Positions 1-4,888 of a stretch of 5,336 nucleotides of DNA are shown here, piece by piece. The DNA lies in NCBI GenBank assembly GCA_955652855.1, contig CATPCN010000427.1:1-5336 (forward strand). The letters run 5' to 3'. How positions within the stretch are numbered: the first letter of the stretch is position 1; the number at the start of each line of letters is the position of its first letter. A program made the translations under genes and the position numbers. The DNA comes from an uncultured Chthoniobacterales bacterium. GTDB lineage: Bacteria > Verrucomicrobiota > Verrucomicrobiae > Chthoniobacterales > UBA10450. The notes beneath the pieces are model-generated. The model made no database searches. It was not told the origin of the DNA and saw only the letters and a program-made list of their open reading frames with translations.

Positions 1-287
1 ACCGGATGGTCGAAGCCGATTGGCGTCTCTTTTGCACGCTGATTCGCTTCGATGCCGTTTATCACGGGCATTTCAAATGCAATCTTTGGCGCGTCATCGA
101 TTATCCGAATCTACAAGGTTATCTGCTCGATCTCTATCAGCACCCGGGAATCGCCGAGACCGTCAGCATCGACCACATCAAGCGTCACTACTACATGACC
201 CACGAGGAGATTAATCCGACTCGGATCGTGCCCCTTGGGCCGATTATCGATCTGACAAAGCCGCACGGCCGTGCGGAGATCGGGTGA
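1..287 (+). CDS. Glutathionyl-hydroquinone reductase (Xi-class GST, YqjG/ECM4 family), C-terminal part
   Basis: This is the 3' end of a gene that begins before the window; the frame is open to the left edge and about 94 residues are visible. The family reduces glutathionyl-hydroquinones in the cytoplasm, releasing free hydroquinone and oxidised glutathione through an N-terminal thioredoxin-fold cysteine, which is not in this window. What is visible is the C-terminal helical domain, with EADWRLF, the FKCN motif, DYPNLQGYLLDLYQHPGIAETV and DHIKRHYY, followed by INPTRIVPLGP. These are family hallmarks, and HIKRHYY carries a tyrosine tied to the Xi-class active site. The usual length is about 310-330 residues, so roughly a third is present. 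The ATG at 6 is internal and not a start. The stop is TGA at 285-287. The last residues (GRAEIG) differ from those of the duplicated remnant near 1260 (GRKRLS), which suggests that the 3' end was rearranged. Confidence 0.92.
   Translation, partial: RMVEADWRLFCTLIRFDAVYHGHFKCNLWRVIDYPNLQGYLLDLYQHPGIAETVSIDHIKRHYYMTHEEINPTRIVPLGPIIDLTKPHGRAEIG
204..271 (+). repeat. Direct repeat, copy 1 (in the reductase 3' end)
   Basis: These 68 bases recur at 1190-1257, 986 bp downstream, with 65 identities. The mismatches are at 206, 209 and 218, and positions 219-271 are identical to 1205-1257. The repeat encodes EEINPTRIVPLGPIIDLTKP and a few further residues. Here it lies inside the apparently intact reductase gene, and identity ends three bases past the centre of a palindrome. 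Confidence 0.97.
261..276. other. Perfect 16-bp palindrome at the repeat boundary
   Basis: CCGCACGG is followed directly by its reverse complement CCGTGCGG, with no loop. It lies within the last reductase codons. The downstream copy of the direct repeat keeps the left arm and three bases of the right arm (CCGCACGGCCG) and then diverges, so the breakpoint is inside the palindrome. No T-run follows, which argues against an intrinsic terminator. Cruciform formation or a recombinase or protein binding site is possible but unproven. Confidence 0.8.
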
Positions 288-291
288 AGTA

Positions 292-320
292 TTGACGCAA
301 TTTGTCAGCCTGACTAGAGG
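292..320 (+). promoter_or_regulatory. Possible sigma70-type promoter for the beta-barrel gene
   Basis: TTGACG at 292-297 resembles a -35 box. A 17-base gap leads to TAGAGG at 315-320, a poor -10 match. A second TTGACT lies at 323-328. The position, just after the reductase stop and about 40 bases before the barrel start codon, is right for a promoter, but the -10 is weak and chance matches are common. Confidence 0.25.
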
Positions 321-345
321 CATTGACTGTGCATGGGTATCGCAT

Positions 346-353
346 AGAAGGAA
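346..353 (+). promoter_or_regulatory. Ribosome binding site fixing the barrel gene start
   Basis: AGAAGGAA lies 7 bases before the ATG at 361. It supports that ATG over the in-frame GTG at 271, because the protein beginning at 361 starts directly with a signal peptide. Confidence 0.7.
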
Positions 354-360
354 ATTCGTT

Positions 361-1164
361 ATGACGAAGTTCACCCCGAGCCTTGCTGTATGGGTCACAC
401 TAAGTGCGTTTGCCTATGCTGGACCCGAACCGCTTCCTTCTGGAAAGGAAATGAAAGAGGTAGCACCGGCACCGGCTCCCGTATCATCTTGTTTTAACTG
501 GAGTGGTTTCTACGTCGGCGCTTTTGGTGGATACAAGCGCAGTAACGTAGACCTCGATCTAACACTGAGCGGTTCGTGGACGACTGTGCCGCAGGCGATG
601 GATTTCGGAGAGGCAGCGGGCTCGCGGGACCTTGACAACGACGGCGGCGAAGTTGGCGGCCTGATCGGTTACAATTTTCAATGGAATTGTTGGGTGCTGG
701 GCGTCGAAGCAGATGGCGGTTATCTTTGGGCACGAAATTCGCACGATTCGGGAGAAATTTTGGCGGCGAATACCTCGCCATTTCACATCCGCAGTTCTTT
801 TAAGACTCGCTACCTATCGACGGTGGCCCCGAGATTTGGTTATGCCCTCGGAAGATGGCTTCCCTACGTTACTGGCGGTCTTGCCGTTGGCGATTTGGAG
901 TACGCGCAGGATCTCGCCTTTCCGGGGATCGGCGTCCACGAGGGCGGAGATCATTCTCGAACGAATGCCGGTTGGATGATCGGTGGAGGTTTGCAGTATG
1001 CCTTGACCTCACATTGGTCAGTGAGGGGACAATACCAATATATTGATCTCGGAGATATCGACTTCAATAGTCAGTTCGGCACCATTGTCGGCCCTGGCCT
1101 TTCCTATCATCAGGCGGAATTAACGGAGCACAACGCCAGCTTCGCTATCATGTTTAAGTTCTAG
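361..1164 (+). CDS. Outer-membrane beta-barrel protein (Omp25/Omp31-like porin-family fold)
   Basis: This is a complete protein of 267 residues. Residues 1-20 form a signal peptide (a basic start, a hydrophobic stretch, then AYA before Gly21), so it is exported. Residues 21-43 form a Pro/Ala-rich linker (PLPSGKEMKEVAPAPAP). The barrel begins with NWSGFYVGAFGGY (46-58). Glycine/aromatic strands alternate with loops: GGEVGGLIGYNF, WVLGVEADGGYLW, LSTVAPRFGYAL, WLPYVTGGLAVGDLEY, AGWMIGGGLQYAL and WSVRGQYQYIDLGD. It ends in FAIMFKF, the terminal-Phe signal recognised by the BAM insertion machinery. The layout matches small 8-stranded porin-family barrels such as Omp25/Omp31. Pore function and ligand cannot be read from the sequence. 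Cys44 and Cys110 are the only cysteines in the mature protein. The start at 361 is chosen for its ribosome binding site and signal peptide. The gene sits between two copies of the reductase 3' end, so it may have been inserted as a unit. No terminator is evident behind it. Confidence 0.9.
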   Translation: MTKFTPSLAVWVTLSAFAYAGPEPLPSGKEMKEVAPAPAPVSSCFNWSGFYVGAFGGYKRSNVDLDLTLSGSWTTVPQAMDFGEAAGSRDLDNDGGEVGGLIGYNFQWNCWVLGVEADGGYLWARNSHDSGEILAANTSPFHIRSSFKTRYLSTVAPRFGYALGRWLPYVTGGLAVGDLEYAQDLAFPGIGVHEGGDHSRTNAGWMIGGGLQYALTSHWSVRGQYQYIDLGDIDFNSQFGTIVGPGLSYHQAELTEHNASFAIMFKF

Positions 1165-1180
1165 TCCGCGGATAATTTCT

Positions 1181-1273
1181 AACTCGTACGAAGAAATTAA
1201 TCCCACTCGGATCGTGCCCCTTGGGCCGATTATCGATCTGACAAAGCCGCACGGCCGGAAGCGCTTAAGTTAG
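1181..1273 (+). pseudogene. Remnant of a glutathionyl-hydroquinone reductase 3' end
   Basis: Read in frame, this stretch gives NSYEEINPTRIVPLGP and continues through IIDLTKPHGRKRLS to a TAG at 1271-1273. It is the C-terminus of the same protein family as the gene ending at 287, and the rest of the gene is missing. The homology fades upstream of about 1181, where sequence following the barrel gene begins. The three base differences from copy 1 inside the 68-bp repeat are all synonymous (GAG/GAA twice, CCG/CCC). NSY replaces MTH just before the repeat, and the tail after GR is different. The fragment therefore looks like the relic of a slightly diverged functional allele, not a neutral copy. 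There is no start codon or ribosome binding site, so it is not expected to be expressed as a protein. The 146 bases from 1274 to 1419 hold no gene or promoter that I can support. Confidence 0.8.
1190..1257 (+). repeat. Direct repeat, copy 2 (in the reductase remnant)
   Basis: This is the partner of 204-271, with 65 of 68 bases identical and 53 consecutive identical bases at 1205-1257. After 1257 it continues as GAAGCGC, where copy 1 continues as TGCGGAG. Confidence 0.97.
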
Positions 1274-1400
1274 GTGCTGGCCGCGCCGTTCTGACTGGGC
1301 GATTTGTCACACGAAAAGTGCGGCGGATACCTACACGCTACTCAGCCAATGCAATACTTAACGACGTTGAATAACCCATCCTGGGATCTGTCCAACCTTG

Positions 1401-1416
1401 AAAGGGGTAATAAGGA
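1401..1416 (+). promoter_or_regulatory. Ribosome binding region of the peptidoglycan-binding gene
   Basis: AAAGGGGT (1401-1408) lies 11 bases before the ATG at 1420, and AAGGA (1412-1416) lies 3 bases before it. One is slightly far and the other slightly close, so which of them pairs with 16S rRNA is uncertain. Together they support the 1420 start. Confidence 0.5.
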
Positions 1417-1419
1417 CAA

Positions 1420-2331
1420 ATGAAACATCTAATCATATCAATATTCACGGGTGTAGCGCTCGCATCAGCGGCGCTGGCCCAGGTCAAACAAGACGATAAC
1501 AACACTTCCACAATAACGGTCCATCGAGGTTCTCGCGGCAACGCGCCAGCGCAGGGTGCGCCGGTGAGCACACGGCAGGTGACCAGAACGGCGCCCATCC
1601 GGACGCAACGCAGCGTTTCGACTGCGCCAATGCGGACACATACGTACCGCAGCGCGGCGGGGTTCAATGGCAACGCGACTGTTCGGTCCGACGCCACGGC
1701 GAATGCGCAACTCCGCGAGCGACACGCAAAAAACACCACCGTTCGCTCTAATGCCACAGCGAATGCGCGGGTTCGAGATCGCAATGTGCGGTTCAGCGAT
1801 CAGGCTCGGGTCCGAAGTAACGTCACGGTCAATCGTGATCGAAGCTTTCGTAACCGGACTTTCTCCGGCAACACCACCACGAACGTCGGTGTCAACCGAA
1901 ACAGAAATGTGACGGTCACGAACAATTGGCGGGGCAGCCGATTTAGTGGGCAGCAGTATGCTGCGTTTCGAAATTACCACAGGCAATGGCATGATCGGGG
2001 TTGGTGGAGCAGCCACTACAACCGCATCATCTTTGTTGGCGGAGGCTGGTATTTCTGGAATACGGGCTACTGGTATCCAGCGTGGGGTTACGATCCATAC
2101 GCTTACTATCCGTACGACGGTCCAATTTATGGTTACGGCAACCTGACGCCGGACCAGATCGTGGTCGAAGTGCAAACTCAATTGCAGCGGGACGGTTATT
2201 ATGCCGGCCCGATCGATGGCGTCCTTGGTCGCATGACCCGACAAGCTATCGCAGCCTTCCAGGCTGACCATGGCCTCGCGGTTACATCGACAGTCGACGA
2301 ACCAACGCTCTCTACGCTTGGCATATCGTAA
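1420..2331 (+). CDS. Exported Arg/Asn-rich protein with C-terminal peptidoglycan-binding domain
   Basis: This is a complete protein of 303 residues. Residues 1-20 are a signal peptide ending ALA before Gln21. Residues 21-170 are of low complexity, rich in Arg, Asn, Thr and Ser and strongly basic, with degenerate repeats of the form TVRSNATANARVRDR. Residues 178-240 are unusually aromatic (YHRQWHDRGWW, then HYNRIIFVGGGWYFWNTGYW, then Tyr/Pro-rich sequence). Residues 243-302 match PG_binding_1 (PF01471): LTPDQIVVEVQTQLQRDGYY, then GPIDGVLGRMTRQAIAAFQ and a final Leu-Gly-Ile. That domain is a three-helix module that binds peptidoglycan, and it often accompanies lytic enzymes, but no catalytic domain is present here. 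I infer a periplasmic protein attached to the wall or the inner face of the outer membrane. The basic, disordered half may contact polyanions such as LPS or nucleic acid, but this is speculative. Location downstream of a barrel gene fits an envelope role. An intrinsic terminator follows at once. Confidence 0.88.
   Translation: MKHLIISIFTGVALASAALAQVKQDDNNTSTITVHRGSRGNAPAQGAPVSTRQVTRTAPIRTQRSVSTAPMRTHTYRSAAGFNGNATVRSDATANAQLRERHAKNTTVRSNATANARVRDRNVRFSDQARVRSNVTVNRDRSFRNRTFSGNTTTNVGVNRNRNVTVTNNWRGSRFSGQQYAAFRNYHRQWHDRGWWSSHYNRIIFVGGGWYFWNTGYWYPAWGYDPYAYYPYDGPIYGYGNLTPDQIVVEVQTQLQRDGYYAGPIDGVLGRMTRQAIAAFQADHGLAVTSTVDEPTLSTLGIS
1672..1842 (+). repeat. Degenerate in-frame repeats encoding TVRSNATAN-type units
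   Basis: Three units can be aligned. Residues 85-102 (NATVRSDATANAQLRER) and 105-122 (NTTVRSNATANARVRDR) are 60 bases apart, and a looser unit lies at residues 129-141 (ARVRSNVTVNRDR). The DNA of the first two is similar (ACTGTTCGGTCC against ACCGTTCGCTCT, both followed by GCGAATGCG), which suggests an old internal duplication within the linker. Confidence 0.65.
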
Positions 2332-2349
2332 CTGACAAGAATTAAATTG

Positions 2350-2386
2350 AGCCGCGGGTTGGTCTCCAGCCCGCGGTTCTTTTTTT
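2350..2386 (+). terminator. Strong intrinsic terminator between convergent genes
   Basis: CCGCGGGTTGG (2352-2362) pairs with CCAGCCCGCGG (2366-2376) around a TCT loop, giving 11 pairs with one G-U wobble. G2351-T2377 and A2350-T2378 can extend the stem. A run of seven T follows (2380-2386). It ends the plus-strand gene that stops at 2331. On the minus strand the hairpin is followed only by the weaker CTCAATTTAATT, so it may also slow transcription of the aminotransferase operon, but less efficiently. Confidence 0.92.
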
Positions 2387-3464
2387 ATCTTCGCAAACTA
2401 TTGAGCGCTTCCCCGAGGCGTTCGACTCCGGCGCAGAATGACTCCGGTTGGCAACACATTCCAATTCGAATGTGGTCGGGCGATTCGAAGAATCGGCCCG
2501 GGGCAACTGCCGTCTCATATGTTTCGATCAGCAAACTAGAAAGCTTCTCAACGCTGCCGTCGCGTAGACGCGGAAAGGAAGTTGTGCCGAATCTTGTCGA
2601 CACACCTTCGATCTCATCGCGCTCTCTAAGAAAGCTGTTCAACGTTTCTCGATTGGTCTCTAACATCCCTTTCGCGCGCCCGGCGATCTTTGGAAGTTGA
2701 TTTAGCGCGACCACACTGAGTCGCTCCATCACGTTCGGCGCGCTCGCGGCAAAAATGTCGTCTAATCGTCGAATTTTCTTCGCGATTTCGGCTTCGGCGA
2801 GAATCCAGCCGCAACGAAGCCCGCTCAATCCGTAGCCTTTGGTCAGGCTGCTCGTCGCTACAAACTCTGGACCAAGCAAAACTGCCGATGGCGGCGAATT
2901 CTCAAACATTGCTTCCAGATAAACTTCGTCCACTAGCACCCGCGCTCCAACATCGCGCGCGAGCTCGCCGATTTTGCGGAGTGTCGCCTCTTCAACCAAC
3001 TCGCTGCTCGGATTGTGCAAATTCGTCAGCACGATTACGCGCGTGCGCGGAGTGATTTGTTTTTCGAGCTCAACGATGTCGATCTTGAAACCATCTTCGA
3101 ATCTTCTTGGAAAGCGCTTTATCTTCGCGCCGAGGTAATCGGCGATCGCGAGAAGCGGATCGTAAGTTGGTTGCTCGATCAGGACTTCGTCGCCGTGCTC
3201 GAGCAACGCTGCCATCGCGAGATGGTTTGCCATCGACGTGCCGCCGGAAATTGTGACGACATTTTCGGGAGCGACATGGCGATGCGCGGCGAGTGCTTCG
3301 ACCAGCGGGCGATATCCATAGGCGTTGTCGCCATGTAATTCTAACTCGTTCAGCTTCACGTCCAATTCTGCGAAAGGCAGATTGAGAATGCCGCTCAACG
3401 CGAGATCGTATTTCACTTTCGGGCGTGTCTTCGCCCAATGCATGAACTCTGATTGTCTTTTCAT
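2385..3464 (-). CDS. PLP-dependent class I/II aminotransferase
   Basis: This is a complete cytoplasmic protein of 359 residues, fold type I, which moves an amino group between an amino acid and a 2-oxoacid. Visible landmarks are GDNAYGYRPLVEALA (45-59), the cofactor-phosphate loop SGGTS (73-77), PTYDP with Tyr101, NLHNPSS with Asn151, LVDEVY with Asp179 and Tyr182, SSLTKGYGLSGLRCGW with Lys209 as the Schiff-base lysine and Arg217, and HIRIG with Arg333, the usual carboxylate-binding arginine. The N-terminal FMHWAKTRPK is typical of aspartate/aromatic-type relatives, but substrate specificity cannot be assigned. The start ATG overlaps the permease stop as ATGA. An in-frame TGA lies immediately upstream, so no earlier start is possible; Met8 (3443-3441) is the only close alternative. 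No Shine-Dalgarno sequence precedes the start, so re-initiation after the permease is likely. It is the last gene of the operon, and its stop overlaps the T-run of the convergent terminator. Confidence 0.93.
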   Translation of the reverse strand: MKRQSEFMHWAKTRPKVKYDLALSGILNLPFAELDVKLNELELHGDNAYGYRPLVEALAAHRHVAPENVVTISGGTSMANHLAMAALLEHGDEVLIEQPTYDPLLAIADYLGAKIKRFPRRFEDGFKIDIVELEKQITPRTRVIVLTNLHNPSSELVEEATLRKIGELARDVGARVLVDEVYLEAMFENSPPSAVLLGPEFVATSSLTKGYGLSGLRCGWILAEAEIAKKIRRLDDIFAASAPNVMERLSVVALNQLPKIAGRAKGMLETNRETLNSFLRERDEIEGVSTRFGTTSFPRLRDGSVEKLSSLLIETYETAVAPGRFFESPDHIRIGMCCQPESFCAGVERLGEALNSLRR

Positions 3465-4888
3465 TCAATATTGGGCGTTGGATGTTCGGCGTTCGGCGTT
3501 TTCGGCGATTTCCAAAATAAATACGCCGGCACACCGGTCAGCATGATACCGAGACCGATCAAGCTGTTGTGTGGGTAACGATACAGGGTGCTGAACGCAA
3601 CAGCGGCGCAGGCGACGATAAAAAACAAGGTTGTGAACGGATGACCCGGGGTCCGAGCCGGACTGGCCTTTAACAGAGACGGGTTTGCTTTAGCTCGTTG
3701 TCGAAAAACGAAGACTGTTGCGGCCGTTAACGCGAAGAAAATCACGTCAACCGATATGACGTAGTTTAGAATTTGTTCATAGCGACCTGACAACGTGATC
3801 ACGACCGCGAGCGTGCCTTGCAACGCGATCGCGAAAGCGGGAACCCGCGCGCGATTAAGTTTTGCCAGTCTTGCAAAAAATAAACCGTCTTCGGCCATCG
3901 CGAAATAAACGCGGGGCGCCGTCAGCATGCTTTGGCTAAGAAAACCGACCGTGGAGACGGCGATCCCGACCGCAATAATGCGCGCGCCGTTTTCCCCGAG
4001 GGCGAGACGCATCACCGCTGATGCGGGCGTCCTTGTTTCTCCGAGACCTTGCGCGCCAAGCGCGTGAACACAGACAAAGTTTACCGAAACGTAAACGGCA
4101 ATCACCCCCAACACGCCCAGCAATAAACCGCGCGGAAGATTTTTCCGCGGTTCGCGCACCTCTCCGGCCACGAAACACGACGTCTGCCATCCGCCATAAG
4201 CAAATTGAACCGGAATGAGGGCCGCGCCGAAAGCAGTCAATGAATTCCAGATTCCCGGCGATAACGATGTCGATCCTCCGCTCGCGACGACTGTCGGAGT
4301 TGTCATGGCGGATGCAGGCGCGCCTGGGACGGTCAGTCCGAACCCGACCAGGGCCGCAATCGCGATCAATTTCAGGATCATAAACAGATTTTGCGTCGTG
4401 CTCCCCGCGCGCACGCCAAGACAATTGATGATGGTCAGGATCGTCAGGACGATTGTCGCCAGCAACGCTGCGACAGTGTCATTGGCCTCCATTTGCCCAA
4501 GCGCGCAAACATACTTTGCAAAAGTGACTGCGACTGCTGCCATCCCGCCGCTTTGCGTGACTAGGAGCAATGCCCAGCCGTAAACAAACGCCAGCGCCGG
4601 ATGAAATGCGTCGCGCAGATAAACGTATTGGCCGCCGCTGGTTGAGGTCTGTGACGAGAGTTCCGCGTAAATGAAAGCACCAGCGAGAGCGATCAGTCCG
4701 CCGAAAGCCCAGGCAGCGAGGATCAAGATTGTCGACGGCACCTGTTGCGCGACCACGTAAGGATTAATGAAAATCCCTGAGCCGATGATGCCGCCCATCA
4801 CGATCATCGTGATGTCGAACAAGCCGAGGCGCCGGGCGAGATCCGCTTCCGGCGAACTCGAATCGACGGCAGCCGGCTGCACGCTCAC
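3461..4888 (-). CDS. APC-superfamily amino-acid permease (LAT/SteT-like)
   Basis: This inner-membrane protein of 475 residues fits the usual 12-helix length of the family. Helix 1 carries the APC substrate-binding motif GGIIGSGIF (32-40), preceded by the short cytoplasmic LARRLGLFDITMIVM. Further landmarks are YAELSSQTSTSGGQYVYLRDAF, the FAYGGWQTSCFVAGEVREPRKNLPRG stretch typical of LAT/SteT exchangers, and AMAEDGLFFARLAKLN. I infer uptake or exchange of a neutral amino acid, but the substrate is unknown. The chosen start is GTG at 4888-4886, whose last two bases belong to the TerC stop (GTGA). A second GTG lies two codons on. The frame stays open farther upstream, but that overlaps TerC and does not resemble the family. 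There is no clear Shine-Dalgarno sequence. The last transmembrane helix ends near AYLFWKS, and the remaining residues (PKTPNAEHPTPNIE) come from a heptamer DNA repeat, an extension probably not needed for transport. Confidence 0.92.
   Translation of the reverse strand: MSVQPAAVDSSSPEADLARRLGLFDITMIVMGGIIGSGIFINPYVVAQQVPSTILILAAWAFGGLIALAGAFIYAELSSQTSTSGGQYVYLRDAFHPALAFVYGWALLLVTQSGGMAAVAVTFAKYVCALGQMEANDTVAALLATIVLTILTIINCLGVRAGSTTQNLFMILKLIAIAALVGFGLTVPGAPASAMTTPTVVASGGSTSLSPGIWNSLTAFGAALIPVQFAYGGWQTSCFVAGEVREPRKNLPRGLLLGVLGVIAVYVSVNFVCVHALGAQGLGETRTPASAVMRLALGENGARIIAVGIAVSTVGFLSQSMLTAPRVYFAMAEDGLFFARLAKLNRARVPAFAIALQGTLAVVITLSGRYEQILNYVISVDVIFFALTAATVFVFRQRAKANPSLLKASPARTPGHPFTTLFFIVACAAVAFSTLYRYPHNSLIGLGIMLTGVPAYLFWKSPKTPNAEHPTPNIE
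3464..3507 (-). repeat. Heptamer tandem repeat at the permease/aminotransferase junction
   Basis: On the minus strand five consecutive 7-base units tile 3498-3464: CGCCGAA twice, CATCCAA, CGCCCAA and TATTGAA. A sixth CGCCGAA lies at 3507-3501, offset by two bases. The consensus is roughly YRYYSAA. Because 7 is not a multiple of 3, the units are read in shifting frames and give TPNAEHPTPNIE at the permease C-terminus. The last A of the final unit is the first base of the aminotransferase ATG. From memory, similar heptamer arrays are scattered in Verrucomicrobiota and related genomes; this was not checked. Confidence 0.8.

Noticed and set aside
261..276. Palindrome as an intrinsic terminator for the reductase gene
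   Set aside because: It has no loop and no T-run after it, and it lies before the stop codon.
271..360. GTG at 271 as the start of the beta-barrel protein, adding 30 residues
   Set aside because: The added residues put an unrelated leader before an obvious signal peptide, the GTG lies inside the reductase gene and palindrome, and a good ribosome binding site precedes the ATG at 361.
1274..1419. Promoter of the peptidoglycan-binding gene
   Set aside because: TTGAAT at 1367-1372 and other partial boxes exist, but none has a matching partner at a proper distance, so no site is claimed.
1672..1842. CRISPR-like or intergenic tandem repeat
   Set aside because: The units are degenerate, stay in frame and encode a consistent peptide pattern, so they are protein repeats. 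There are no regular spacers.
1465..2271. 268-codon open frame on the minus strand opposite the peptidoglycan-binding gene
   Set aside because: It is a long antisense shadow of a repetitive coding sequence. The translation shows no signal peptide or domain, while the plus-strand protein has both.
3070..3534. 154-codon minus-strand frame overlapping the aminotransferase and permease ends
   Set aside because: It is an Arg-rich out-of-frame translation of the aminotransferase gene. The PLP motifs all lie in the other frame.
3936..4424. 162-codon minus-strand frame inside the permease gene
   Set aside because: It is an Arg-rich alternate-frame shadow of the permease, which has clear family motifs throughout.
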